Assembly (NCBI GenBank): GCA_036874045.1
Contig: CM072341.1
Span: forward strand, 3,546,501-3,610,500
Length of the DNA stretch: 64,000 nt
Reading direction: 5' to 3'
Origin: Cymodocea nodosa
Lineage: Eukaryota; Streptophyta; Magnoliopsida; Alismatales; Cymodoceaceae
Positions 45,021 to 57,968 of this stretch are shown here, piece after piece (positions within the stretch are counted from its first letter, which is position 1; every line of letters begins with the position of its first letter). Under the pieces are notes generated by a model. That model saw only the letters and a list, made by a program, of their open reading frames with translations. It did no database searches and was not told the origin of the DNA. A program made the translations under genes and the position numbers.

Positions 45021-46550
45021 ATGACATCTTTTCACAGAGAGGGTCAGAACATCCATCATCCTCCCTTGTTTGTTGGCATTAATTATAATTACTGGAAAAA
45101 CAGGATGGAATGTTTCCTCAGAAGCTTAGATGTGAGTTTATGGAAAATGGTTGTTCTAGGAACACCTATTCCACCTAGTCATGAGGATGATTGGACTGAG
45201 GAGGATGAGAGAATCATCCAAATGGATGCTCGAGGGCTGAATATTATTTATTGTGCCTTATCTATTGAATAATATAATAAAGTTTCAGCTTGTAAATCTG
45301 CTCACGAGGCTTGGAACACTCTTCAAATAACCTTTGAAGGAACCAACTAAGTGAAAGACACTAAAATAAGCATTTTACTCAGAAAGCTTGAATTATTTAA
45401 AATGCTTGATGATGAAACTATCACTGATATGTTTTCAAGATTCATTGAGATTATTAATGGCTTAAGAGGTTAGGGAAAGGAATTTTCTGTCCGTGAATAG
45501 GTACAGAAAATCCTCAGAAGCTTAACTGTGGAATGGAAGCAACAGTCCACATCAATACAAGATTCCAAAGACCTCAACAAATACTCAGTAGAGGATCTAA
45601 TGGGCAACTTGCTGGCCCATGAAGTTCAAATGAAGGAATGGAAAATTGAGGAAGGTAGTGGTAAAAAGAAAACTGAAACAAAGAAAGAACTAGCATTTCC
45701 ATCAACATAGGAACTTCAAAGCTCAAATGATGATGAAGTTGTTCTATTGGCTAGAAAATTCAGAAAATGGATGAAGAAAAAGAATCATGCTAGCACATCA
45801 AAAAGCAATGCACCAATATGCTTTAAATGCAAGAAGCAGGGACATATACAACCTGATTGTCCACTGCAACAAGAAGAAGAAAAAGAAATGAAGAAGAAGA
45901 AGAGGAGCTACAAAAAGAAAATGGCATTGAAGGCTGCTTGGGATGACAGTAGTTCTTCTAGTAGCTCATCTAGTTCAGATGAAGAGGTACCAGTAAACGT
46001 GTGCTATACAGCACAAGAGGTATGTTCCACTTCATCTCAAAATGATTCTGATGTAGACAATGATAATCTAGATGTAAATATTCTTTTGTCTACTGTTGAC
46101 AGTTTATATGTTAAATGCAAAAAGTATAAAAAGGAAATTAAGCATTTAACTGCATGTTTAAAAGAAGCACATACTAAACTTGAAAATCTGCATGTTGAAG
46201 ATAGGAAATGCTATAATGATGAACTGATAAATGAAAATGAAAAATTGAAATCTGAAATCACTGATCTGAAAAATACTGTGCATAAATTTACTAATGGACA
46301 GAAAGGATTAGATCAAATCATTGGTTTTTAAAGATACAGTTCTAATAAACTTGGCCTAGGGTATGCTACTCCATAAGAAATACCCTACTATGGTGGTGTT
46401 ATCCGATCTTATAAAGATGGTACAACAATGTTTGCCATCCAAAGAAGATCTGGTTCAATGTGGCTGCCAAAAGGCAATAAACTAAATATTGTCAGGACTA
46501 ACACTTATGGACCCAAGAAAGTATGGGTACCAAAATCTATTTCTGTTTGA
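45021..46550 (+). pseudogene. Copia-2 gag
   Basis: Starts MTSFHREGQNIHHPPLFVG in the style of SIRE/Maximus Gag. Then come the YWKNRMECFL core, EVQMKEWKIEE, a CCHC knuckle CFKCKKQGHIQPDC (about 45820-45860), a Lys-rich stretch, a Ser run (about 45948-45978), a coiled coil (YNDELINENEKLKSEI) and a tail ending VWVPKSISV. All 510 codons stay in one frame, broken only by about seven stops (from 45270 TAA to 46374 TAA), most at codons expected to be Gln. No frameshift. Confidence 0.85.
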
Positions 46551-48059
46551 ATTGCAGGATTATATGGTTTAGGGGGAGTAGTTGATCTATAGCTCTAAAC
46601 CAGTTATGACAGTAAAATTTTGGTATTACAAGAGGCACCATAAATTGGTAGAAAGTGCTCACTTAGACTAAGTGAAAATTGTGCCTAAAATCTTGATGCT
46701 CAAGGAGAGAAAAATGTGCAACAGTTAGAAACAAGTGTTATCAAAATAAGTAGAATCTCGTGAAGAGAAATTTTTTTTTAGAAGCCAAACAATTGATAAT
46801 CAGTTAAGAATCAGTTATGATATTCTGAAATTAACAATTGGCATCAAAAGTAGCATCAATGATTGAATCATGTTCTTTAAAGGAAACAAGGCTTGCATGA
46901 ACCAAGTTGAATGACTACAAATGCAGGGAAATCAGATTCATCAAAGGACAACCAAAATCTACAGTAGACAGATTACAGTCTTCAAATTATCTTCTGCAAA
47001 TAGAAGAACCACTTGAAACAAAGATCCAAGAGAAGATAAATGAATTGGAGTCAGAAGCAAATTGATTGAAAATCTTTTATGATATTTTTGATTAACAATT
47101 GGTATTTAGTTCAATTCGTATCATATATGACATTCATTTTGTAGAACAGGTGCAACAAATTTGTTTGCAAGGAAAAACATATAAGTAGGGGGAGAACCTA
47201 CTATATGAAGAGAATTCAGAATGTTACTTCAGTACAAAATAAAAGTGTATAAAGAGGGCATGCATATAGGGGGAGAGCCTATAGCTTGCTATTATAAATC
47301 AGAGAACCTCCATACAGATAGGGGGAGAGCATGTGGCAGAAATTACAAATATTAACTACATATTTATAAATGGCTACATTAACTATTAGCATTTCACTGT
47401 TTTCAGTTTTTACAGATGATGAAATAATTACATGAAAACAAAGGAAGAAATATCACAAATTAGGAGAGCAATTACTAACTTCTCAGATGATAGAATGTCA
47501 ACAACTGACATCAGACAAGGATTAAGGAAATTGACACTTCAATTGATACTGTGCTCGAATAAGAAAGAAGAAAAGTAGCACAAATCAAAGGAAAAGAAGA
47601 AAATAGACTGCGATGATGAAAATATCTCAACAATTGAGATCTACACATCAATAGTCTACATTTGTTGGAAAATCAAAAATTGGTATTTGAAGATATTGAT
47701 GCATTTGATTCTTTTCACAACTTGATATTTGACGGGATTACAGAGATCAGAAAATTGGTATATCATCAGATACTAATTTAATGACAAAAAGGGGAGAAGA
47801 AAATTCAGCAAAAGAAAATTGTGGTACTCCTTTTATCTAATGACAAAAAAGGGGAGAAGAATATAGAAAATTACATAGAAGGTAGGGGGAGCTTTCCCAG
47901 CACACAGACAAGGCGAGAAATTAACTTCATTGTATTATATTCATTGTAATTCTTTGCTTTACTTAGTTTCTATATGATTGAATGTATAGCAACAATCTAG
48001 GGAGTGAAATACATGTAATTTAATGTAAAGGTTTTTGTCATTATCAGAAAGGGGGAGAT
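46551..48059 (+). other. Copia-2 non-coding internal region and polypurine tract
   Basis: Where pol should be there is AT-rich, non-coding DNA. Purine tracts of the form TAGGGGGAGA recur near 47188, 47268, 47320 and 47884, with two ATGACAAAAAGGGGAGAAG texts near 47780-47850. The true polypurine tract AAAGGGGGAGAT abuts the 3' LTR. Confidence 0.65.
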
Positions 48060-49424
48060 TGTTAGGACCCTAGTATTTTGATAATGCAAAACCTATGTGA
48101 GGAAACATATTGTATTTCACAGTTAAGTCAGTGCAGCATTAGATCAGAAGGCAGATAAAACAAATTCCATATAGATGAACAGATGGAGAAGTTTCCAGAT
48201 AATACTGCTTTAAAGTTATAGGAAAATCAGATAGTTACAGGTCCGAAGAGCAAGTTTAAAGCAGCAGCAATACTATCAGACAGTTAGAAGAATAACTATC
48301 CGAAATTATAAAGCCTTCGGAGAGTTATTTAATTAGATAGTTAAGGAGTTAACTATCTGGAAGCTTAAAGGACTTTTCGGAGAGTTACAAGTATAACTAT
48401 CCGAAATTTAAGTCATTCAATAAACCACGCACAGAAATACAGAACGGAAGCTTAAAGGACTTGTCGGAGAGTTAGATAACTATCTGAGTTTTCTTTTTAG
48501 AGAGTTAGATAACTATTTGAGTTTTTCGGTAAGTTACAGGCATAACTTTCCAGAACTTAAGTCATTTTATTACGCACATGCAAAATGGAGAAGCCGGTAG
48601 TTGAAAGCTTAAAAGGGAAAATCGGAGAGTTAGAAAGATAATTATTCGAAATTTCAAGAGAGTTTCGGTGAGTTACAGTTTAACTATCTGAAACTTAAGT
48701 CATTGAATTTCCCACGTGCAGAATTCCAAACAGATGTTCAAATGGGTTTTCAGAGAGTTAGAAAGATAACTATCCGAAATTTCAAAAGAGTTTCGGTGAG
48801 TTATAGTTTAACCATCCGAAACTTAAGTCACTGAATTTCCCACGTGCAGAATTCTAGAAAGAAGTGCAAATAAGTTTTTGGAGAGTTAGAAAGATAACTA
48901 TCTGAAATCCTAAAGCGTTTCGGTGAGTTACAGGGATAACCATTGGAAACTTAAGTCAGCCTTTATGCACGTGCTGAATTAAAACAATCTAAAAGTTAAC
49001 AGAGACAAACTATCCGACAAGTATATAACTATTCGGTGAGTTACAATTATAAGTATCTGATTGGATGATAGCTCACATTTAAATATTCTGGAATCTTACC
49101 TGGCAGTTAAGGTTAAGTGATCTTTCGATGAGTTACAGATACTCTTCGGAGAGTTGCATAGCTAACTATCCGAAAGGATAGGAAAATCGGTAAGATATCT
49201 TGAAACGATTTTCTGAACGGTCACTTACCGTATTGGAACTTGAGTCTAACCAAGTACAGTAGAATACATCTGTTGGAAGAAAAATATGATCGTTGTACAT
49301 ATCAAGTATATATACAAGATACAGATAACGGATTTAGATAGCTTTTGCTCATATACATATAGAGATATAGTATACATTGCAGATAAATTACTGATATAGA
49401 AGAAAACTCAAATTTAGTTCAAAT
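48060..49424 (+). repeat. Copia-2 3' LTR, 3' end missing
   Basis: Begins TGTTAGGACCCTAG and is collinear with the first ~1.36 kb of the 5' LTR, including the cassettes. It ends near AAATTTAGTTCAA, where the 5' LTR continues for another ~500 bp. Confidence 0.88.
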
Positions 49425-49429
49425 TTTAC

Positions 49430-51538
49430 ATTTATAATTGCAAGCGCACGGTGCCCATTGTAATAAGCATGTGCAAGTACGGGTCGAATCCACAAGGAGT
49501 TTGTCTTAAATAATTTTTATTAAAATGATTATCTGATTAAATATCCACATTAAACTAACTCATAATTAAACTCTAATTACTTAATATTAATATACAAAAT
49601 TCGTAGCACAATTAAGATTTATAAGATTACTCCAAAATCCAATTAGTTATGATAAGATATTTAAGAAATCAATGAGTATTAATCCAGAAATCATAGAATT
49701 TATGCTCGACTTTTAACTCTAATAACTTCCAACTTGAATGTTTAAAAATCCAGAATAAATAACGGTTGGAAAGATCCTCGGAATATCTTTCAAATGGCAG
49801 TGATTTCGTGGATTAACATAAATTAAAATGCTAGAAATATCTTATTTAAGAAAAGGGCGCAGACGGTTATGGAAACTTTCCAAAAATGCACCTTCGGTGT
49901 AAAAATCAAATCTCCATCAAATCTTCATGAAATGCTACAAAATAAGTGCGCCTTGAAGGTAGATCTATTACACTAATAAGGAAAATTTACAGAACTGAAT
50001 TCCACAAAATACACAACACAAGCACAACAAAGGCGTCGAGCTCAAAACTAGCACTCAATAGAGATTCAAAACCGCTGATACCTTCACAAAATAAAATCGA
50101 AAAGCTTCGAAAAATATTCTAAAAAATTCTAAAACTTTGTAAACTTGTTCTACACTCATTATACTTACAAAACAAAACAAAAAATAGAATTTAGAGATGA
50201 CGAACAAGTGCAAACAATTCGAAGAAAAGCTACTAACATTCTGGCCATCTAAGAAACAAAAAACTGCCTTCACAATTTACACCATCACAAACATTCACAC
50301 GAAACATATGATATGAATTCAATTCTTATATCAATTAACATCAAAACAATATATAATATTTAATTTAGAACATTTGAAACAAAGATTTATGCATAGAATT
50401 TCGTTCTTCCACATACTCAAACTATACTCATACATATAAAATTGTAAAACATGAAAACTAGTATGAGGATCTCTCCTTTCCATCATACCTTTTAATCCTC
50501 CACATTTCTTCAAGCAATGACTCCCCAAAGTCCTTGAAATCGATGCTCCACAGGGCTGTCACCACCTGTAGCACGTCCAAGTGAAGCTTCTAAGGTTGCC
50601 TTGAAGAATAGTGGTGCACGTCCTCAAGATTTTGCCTCAAAGACCTAGAACTTTGGCTTCCACATCTAAGAATGGTGCTTCCGATGACTCAACCCTAAAG
50701 ATCCTAACCTTTTTCTCCACTCCAAATCAGTCACACGAGCCTCCCAATCCACCAAGATGAATGCCCAAGGAGATCCTAACGTATGGCCGTCTGAATTGAA
50801 GAGAAGGTGTCTTCTAGGAGGAGTGGAAGACGCCAAAGCTCACCATTCTTGAAGGGAGCTTGTTCAAGATCAAGGGGAAGATGGGACTTTCTGAACAGAG
50901 ATGTTGGAATGGCTAGAACTACCGACTGTAATGTGTTGGAAGAGAAGGAGATAGCCTATAATTAAGTGGTCAAACACTTTAAATACTCTAGGCTTTTGTT
51001 GCTTGGGCTCCAATAAGTTGCATCCAATGGCCCACGTTTTTTCCTCTTTAATCCACCTTGATTTCATGATTTATTGACCTATAAAACTCAAAACCAAGTT
51101 GGATGCACATATACATTGAATATAAATCATATGATGCAAATATAGTATATATGCATGCATGAGTTGCCTGCCATATATGGAAAGTTGCCAAATTAGGAAG
51201 GTTTTGGTCTACAACTTTTTCACATGTATATACATGAATTACTTAAAGTTCTTTAGTTTAACATCATATTTAAGTGATTTGGCAATCATAGAATGTATAT
51301 AAAGTCATATATTGAAGAATTATAAAAATCATATCTAAAACAAGGGCTATTGACTAGGTGTTTAATTGAATAAAGGATAAATTTGTACATTATCAACTAT
51401 TTAATCCCTAATTCATGCATATGTCTAAAAATATGATTTTCATGTAATCCTTTATAAGAACATATATAATGATGACTTATAATCCTTAATATGCATGAAT
51501 TAACATATATAAAATGCACAAATTGACATTTTACAACA
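49430..51538 (-). mobile_element. LTR of a further Gypsy-type family (F), inverted
   Basis: The right end (minus strand TGTTGTAAAATGTC) looks like an LTR start. The left part has TTGCAAGCGCACGGTG and CAAGTACGGGTCGAATCC, in the style of Tat/Athila LTR ends and similar in kind to the CTGTACTTGCACA block of the A LTR. It is otherwise unlike other sequence in the window, with no coding features; the small minus-strand ORFs at 50055-51067 have no recognisable domain. It separates Copia-2 from element D. No matching duplication was found, so the left boundary is probably a deletion. Confidence 0.5.
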
Positions 51539-51540
51539 GG

Positions 51541-52308
51541 CCTTTGAGTTGTAGGTACTAGCTCTTCCTATTTAACTTTTTCTATAATTGCTGGTCTCGA
51601 AGGATCAACTTCAACTCCTCTTGTAGTAGGTTTGGTAGTGGCTTCTTGATGCTGTTCCACTTTAATTTTGTATTGGGCCTTCAACTTTTCTGCAGCCCTC
51701 TTTTTGCACCATGCTTCAAACACTAGATGTGCTATAGGTATTGCCAACTCTTCTAGTTCTCCTTGGTCTTTTTCAATTTGAACCAATTCTTGAAATTCTC
51801 TTAATTCTTCCTCAATAGAAGGCCCCAAAATTGCTACTCTTTCTATCGACCTTGGTGGTGGAATTGAAGGTCTAGGCTGCTGTTCCTTAGGGACAAGTCT
51901 TTCAATAGTTGGCTCCTTTTGTTCTTCAGTTGCCTATTTTTCATTTTCTTTCCTTTGTTGCTCCCAGATTGCCCACTAAGCCCGCCTACCTATGCATCTT
52001 TTGAACCAGAGTCAGGACTTATGTTGGATTAATTCTAGGGCAACTTCATTATTTGGTTTGATTTTTCTCTCTCTGTTTACAGCAACTTTTGTTACTACTC
52101 TGATTCTAGTTTCCATCATCTGAGGTATTTTTATGCCTAAATCAACTAACACTTTCCTCTAGTAGAAAAGGTCAGATTCTACCTTTTGTAGTTCTTTTTC
52201 CCTCGTCGTATTTCTGATCTTCTACCTTGTGTGCTATTCTTCTGAATCTTTAAGAAATTCTGAAGTGTCAACTACGTCCTCCTAGAATTCTAGTGTCATC
52301 TTTGTCAT
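51541..52308 (-). pseudogene. Element D ORFx, N-terminal part
   Basis: Starts MTKMTLEF, close to the A copy (MRKMTLEF). ETRIRV, NNEVALELIQHKS, ERLVPKEQQPRPS and the open 51828-51568 (EEELREFQELVQIEKDQ, then YKIKVEQHQEATTK) follow. Several stops are TAG, readable as Trp or Gln codons. Cut at 51541 by the family F LTR. Confidence 0.65.
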
Positions 52309-53140
52309 CGTGGAGTTACACAACAGAACGGAATCGCTCTGATCTCTACTAGGCTAAGTTCTAAATGATTCTACGGATAATGCTCCCAAACCCTAAGTTT
52401 AGTATAAATAAGCCCTAAGTTTAAGCGGGTAATTGGGTCATTTCCTACGCAAACTCTCGCTCTCTCATTTACCTCTCCGTGGAATTACGGTTAAATCGCT
52501 CTGATCTCTACCGGTCTAAGTTCTAAATGATTCTGCGGATAATGCCCCCAAACCCTAAGTTTAGTATAAATAAGCCCTAAATTTAAGCAGGTAATCGGGT
52601 CATTTCCCACACAAACTCTCACTCTCTCATTTACCTCTCCATGGAATCACGGTTATATTTAACTCAACAGGGTAAAACCGTTAACTTATCTTAGACTCAA
52701 CGGAGTAAGTTCGTTGAGTTAAGTGTAACTCAACGGACTTTCCATAAAGTTATATCTAATAAAAATATAAATAATAATAATTTTTACTTCGATCTAGACT
52801 GAATAATTTTCGGTCTAACCAACTCTTAATTTTTCAACATTTTAAAATTTCGGTCAAACCGTTATATTCCTTGGTTGAATCGAAATTAAATATTTTCTTT
52901 TTTTCTTACTAGTTGAACCGATGTTATGCTTCGGTAAAATCGACATTTTTACTAAATATAATATATAGATTTTTTTATGTTTTTGTGTTTCGGTCAAACC
53001 GATAGATCCTATCGATTGAACTACAACGATTTTTTTTCTTTTAAAATATGCTTCGATAAAACCGATAATTCCTTTCGGTTGAACCGCGACTATGTTTAAA
53101 TAAGTTTTTTTTTTATATATATACTTAGAAAATTTCTTAC
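52309..53140 (-). promoter_or_regulatory. Element D region between integrase and ORFx, with duplicated promoter-like block
   Basis: Counterpart of 22440-22986 in A. A block of about 162 bp is present twice in tandem (52332-52493 and 52494-52655), each with a TATTTATA text (minus strand) at 52403 and 52565. To its right are AACTCAACG repeats (52660-52750) and CGGTTNAACCG repeats (52800-53090). Promoter role inferred. Confidence 0.5.
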
Positions 53141-53474
53141 TAAGTAAAGCTCGAGTAGTCCTCTACTCTTACTTCTTCTATAATTCCAAAAGAACTTTTT
53201 GGTATTTTCAAAATAGGCCTAAGTCTTTGTCCATTTACTTTAAATATATTTTGATTTTTAGGATTTTCAATTTCAATAAATCCATAGGGATAAATATTTC
53301 AAACTATGTAAGGTCCTGCCCACCTAGATCTTAATTTTCCTAGATGGTTATGCAGTCTAGTCATATAAAGATATACTTCTTGTCCTATTTCAAAGGTTTT
53401 TGGAATAATTTTCTTGTCATGCTAGAACTTCACTTTCTCTTTTTCTCTTACAGTTTTCAAATAAGCTTCATTCC
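53141..53474 (-). pseudogene. Element D integrase, C-terminal end
   Basis: The minus strand reads the same as 22090-22422 of element A: LHNHLGKLRS, VNGQRLRPIL, EVRVEDYSSFT and the stop at 53141. It contains stops where A has them in part. It is cut at 53474 by the Copia-3 element. Confidence 0.75.
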
Positions 53475-55222
53475 TGTAGGATCGTATGGCTACACAAGAG
53501 GGGGGTGAATTGTGTATTTTTAATATTTTCTGAAATATAATTGAAACTTTAAAACACAAAAATAAGTCAAGACATTGTTTTCATAAAATCATTTTTATTC
53601 AAGGTTTCAATTACAATATACAATTCAATTCTCCTCAGAAATTGTAGATACAATTATATTTCGATACCATGTTTCATCTAAACAATTTCATAACTACAAA
53701 TAGAGAAAACTAATTTGCGGAATTTAAAACATTTCTCCCTGTTTGAGATCTTTCTTCTTCTTCTTTCTTCTTCAACAATTCTTCAATGATGAATATCTTG
53801 TCTTTCTCTGCTTCACCGAATTTGCTTTCTTTTGATACTTCAACTCTTTAGCGACATAAATCTGACCTTTTCTGCTTCACTGAATTTTCTTCCACTTGAG
53901 AGATTTTGCCCGAGAAGGTGTTTTTGATCCCTGAAAAAGATTTTTCTTTTGGTGTGCAGGGATGGTTTGATCCTTGAAAAGATTTTTCTTTTTGTGTGCA
54001 AGGATGGTTTGATCAACAAGAACTCTATGCCTTTTATACTGTATCTTCATTATATGCATATCCTCCACGTTTAATCACTACCAGTTTTCCACTTCTCCAC
54101 ATCTTTTCTTTTTCCTTCATCAAAACACACACGTTCCAACCCACGTTTATATTTCGAATTTCCTTTAATCATCAGTCTTGGATCTCTGAAAAATTTCCTG
54201 CGAAATAAACTTTCTCGTCCAAAAGTTTTTCATCAGTGTAATAAGAAATTGTTACTTTAATGTTAACTAAATGAGTAACACAAGTATATATATATAACTT
54301 AACGTTTCTAACTTATCGAGTTCACCATGTGCCATTTCATGTGACAAGTACTGTAGCTAACTCAACGAACTAAGTTTACGGTGTTATGCTATCTCAACGA
54401 ACCAGCTTAACCTTTCTTTCAGAAGGTTAAACGATAACTCACCGAAATCAGTTTAAGTTTCGGATAGTTATGGATGTAAGTCACTGAAATACTCTTTATA
54501 TTATAAAACTAGTGAGACACGTGTCAAGACCTGAAAACATGACTTAAGTTACCTTTCGGATAGTTACGACTGTAAGTCTCCGAAAAACTTTAACTCACCG
54601 ATTCAGTAATAAACAAATGTTTTTATAATAAGAATTTTACCACGTGCAAAAATAACAACTTAAGTTTATAACGCTAACCTAACGCGTTGCCTTAGTGTTC
54701 AATATAGCAACTCAACGTGTTTAGTTATGTTAACTTAACGAGTTAAACATGTGCACCTCACGTGATACAATACAACATTCGTAACTTATAATTTCATCAC
54801 GTGTATAACACTAACTTAACGAGTTCGTCTCTTCTTTTACTCACTAACTTAACGAGTTATCACGTGACCTATTTTAACCTTTAAGCCTCTAACTTAACGA
54901 GTTCTCACGTGACCTCTATACAAACAAAACTCTAACTTAACGAGTTGTCTAAACGTGCACTGTTCATGATACAGAAGATATAACTTTAAAACATATCATG
55001 TTTTTCAATAAAACCACACGTTAACTTAACGTTTAGCTAAATGAGAAATTAATGCAACGAAACGACTAGTTATTAACTTTAGATCCAATACAAACAGTAT
55101 TTATATGAGTAAGCTTTTTCTGTATTAATTGATGATTTTAATTTCTTTTCACAAGCAATAGTAATTGAGCAAATATGATTATTTTCATTCAGCACACATC
55201 ATGAAAACAAAAATACTTAACA
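53475..55222 (-). repeat. Copia-3 3' LTR of element E
   Basis: 1,748 bp; plus-strand ends TGTAGGATCG and ACTTAACA. It has repeats of the TAACTTAACGAGTT type (54690-54940) and one hairpin cassette with CACGTG at 54518. It is next to the inverted polypurine tract ATCTCTCCCTTTTTGATGAT, typical of SIRE-like elements. Confidence 0.9.
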
Positions 55223-55714
55223 ATCTCTCCCTTTTTGATGATGACAAAACCATATTAAATCAATTATGAAATATGTATAACTCAACAAAGCACCTTCATT
55301 AGGTTAACTTTTAATTCAACAAACTTGTTAGTTGACTTAAGTTCACTTAAGCTTATTTCTATTGTTTGTGTAAATTTTACCTCTTAGAACTAAAACTCTT
55401 AGATGTCAATAATTATATAAGTATCAGTTTTCTAATTATCATCTATCAGATTACAATAACCATTCAATAGCATCTCCTTTTATAATATATATATGCAATT
55501 AAGATCATAATCATCTTTTTATAATATTTCTCCCCCTTTTTGTCATTAATCAAAAAGATAATTACAGATAATATATATACATTTATAAGAGAATTACAAC
55601 TCTTTCTGTAAACAAGAATAATAATTGAACACATTTACAAAAAAATGTATTGTTCAATGAATCAAACAAGTAATACAAACATTACATTTTGTATTTAGAA
55701 ACAAACAAAAACAG

Positions 55715-57968
55715 TTATTGACCCCTCCTAAGTATATCACTTATAGCATTACATATTTTATCTCCTAGATGCCTAATATCATTTCTGATGTCGTTAAGCA
55801 CTACATCTAAGTCAGGAGGTAGCTGGGTTTGCTGTTCTGCTTGAACTGAATAACTTTGTTGTTGTTGTTGTATATGGTCTGTATCAGGTTGTTGTTGTAG
55901 TCGTTGAGGTTTATGCATGGCCTGTAATTTTTGCAAATCTTTGACACTAAATGCTCTCATGCCTTTAGTTTCAGAGGGCTAGTCAGATAAAGTCAATTAG
56001 CTTGCATGGATTCTACATACAACATCACCATAAAATAACTTTGAACTCATATGCCGTAGTTGAGACATAAATACATAAAACCAATTTATTTGAATTTTAT
56101 TCAGCAGACTATAAGTTGTATATAAACAGCTTCTGTTGACTTCCAAATTGTGTCCAACTCTCTGAAATAAATTTGCATGCAATATATTTGCAATAAACCT
56201 TGCCTCTGCATTTGGATTTTCCATTAATCTCATTTTAGAATATACATCTGGAATTTTTGATAAAGACTGAATGTTCCATTCCAGTTGTCTTATCATGTCA
56301 AATCTGTTGGTAACAACAACACCTTCATTCTTTAATCCTAAAACTTCAAAAATTAACTCAGGAGACAATAAAAACTCCTGTTCATTTATTTGAGTTTTCA
56401 GAAAATTTCCATTCTTGTCCAGATTGCTATAAAAAGTTGCAATAAGCTCTGTGTATTACTTCCATTTTGTTCCTACTGGTAAGAATTTAATGAGGCCTTG
56501 AAACTCAAATAGATCTCTTATGCCATCAAATTTCTGAACTTTATTGGACGAGCATATTGAATCTGACATGTAATCAGATTATTGTATTTCTGTAATGCTT
56601 CTTCAGATCTAAAATGAATTGCATTACCTTGAATTTTTAATATTGTACACAAAGAAGGTGATACCTGAAGCCGTGATTCAGAGTTTAATTCATCTTCAGG
56701 AACCTCTTCTTCAAAATGAATGTCATGTTGTTCCTCTTCCAAAATATTATCTTGAAGCTTCTCAGGTAAGCTTGATTCTTCAGCTTCAATAGTGTTAGGA
56801 ACATTGTCAATATGCTCAACATTCATCTGTATAGTCTCTATAGAATGTTCAGAGTTCAATTTTTCCATAAATTCTATAGCCGATGTATCTGTCTGTAATT
56901 GTTCATTTTGTTCAACAGATAATTCCATTGATTCATGCTGTGAATTCTCAGACTCTGCTTCTATAGATTCCGTAGAAGGCTGGTTAACTTTTAGCTCTTC
57001 TGGAGTCTTAACATTTTCAATATCTGCTACTCCAGACAATTCAGCCTGTGAACTAGTTAATGCTTTAACATTGTCAATTATATCTGCAATAACTTATTCA
57101 ATGTTAGGTGCCTGATGCTTTGATTTGTTAATTTCTGCATCATCAGGACTTGTATTTCTTCTCAAGCTTTCTAGCAAGGGAAAATAAAGTCTCATTATCT
57201 TCATCAGTTTCAGTGTGTTCGGAACTGATGAGTTTATCAGATGCACAATAAGGTACAATGTCTAGACATACATTGTCCTTTGGAAATAAATTTTCATCTG
57301 ATTTTCCTTTTTCAATAGACTTTGTTTCCTTAGACATAATTTTTTCTGACTTTCCTTCTTCTATAACATTTTTGTTTCTCCTTTTCAAGTATTACTATTT
57401 TCTTTTCAAATTGCTCCATAAAAGTTTTTTGCTTTAATTCTTCTAAGGCACTTTCTATTGCAACGGCCTTTCGAAGACTGTCAACTTTTGTTTTGTCTAT
57501 AGCAATATCTGATTTTACTTGTTTTGAATATAAAGGGGTAGGGATAGCTGATTCATGCTCTTCCTCAAATGCATGTAGTCTTGTACCGTTTATAGGAGTT
57601 TGAGGAGTTCTATTTGATGAACCTACACCTTTTTCCAAATATTTTGCACACTGTTCCAAAAATGCAATCTCATCACATTTCATTCTGTATTCTCTATCAA
57701 ATTTACTTCGAATCCCCATGTATGTAATACTAGCATCAGTATCTTGGAGTTCTTGTCTAACTTCATTTAGTATACCTTCAGGAAAGAAGTAATCTTTATA
57801 AATTTCAGCTAACCTTCTATCCACTCGAAGTATTTTCTTGAACCAAGTACGTGGAACTTCATCATTCTCTATTTCTTTTCCTTTTGCATCTCTTCTGCTT
57901 TTGCCTTTTCCTCTGCCACGACCTTTGTAGAACTTGGAGACCATCGTCGTAGGTTGTAACAGTAACAA
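55715..57968 (-). pseudogene. Element E ORFx-like gene (env position)
   Basis: In element direction: a basic start (MVSKFYKGRGRGKGK), a helical domain (57900-57600), an acidic Glu/Ser-rich middle (57039-56518), then a domain at 56368-55997 with ELIFEVLGLKNEGV, ANILHANLFQRVGHNLEVN and NKIQINWFYVFMSQL, and a Gln-rich tail (LQQQPDTDHIQQQQQ). That domain parallels the one in the Athila ORFx at 24566-24988. At least three frameshifts break it. No membrane segment or signal peptide was seen. Confidence 0.65.

Larger units (their letters stand above)
43081..49424 (+). mobile_element. Copia-2, gag-only (non-autonomous) Copia-type element
   Basis: 5' LTR 43081-44968, primer site 44971-44982, one Gag frame, about 1.5 kb of non-coding DNA with several TAGGGGGAGA tracts, polypurine tract 48048-48059, and a 3' LTR from 48060 cut short at about 49424. 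There is no protease, integrase or RT anywhere between the LTRs. This fits the terminal-repeat-with-gag (TR-GAG) type of plant element. TTTAC before the 5' LTR recurs at 49425-49429, a possible duplication, but the 3' LTR end is missing. Confidence 0.82.

Noticed and set aside
43076-49429. TTTAC on both sides of Copia-2 as a proven target duplication
   Set aside because: The 3' LTR end is missing, so the right TTTAC is not next to a true terminus. Noted only as possible.
50055-51067. Three minus-strand ORFs of 65-72 codons in the family F LTR
   Set aside because: Low-complexity, no recognisable domain, no splice context; taken as chance ORFs in LTR sequence.
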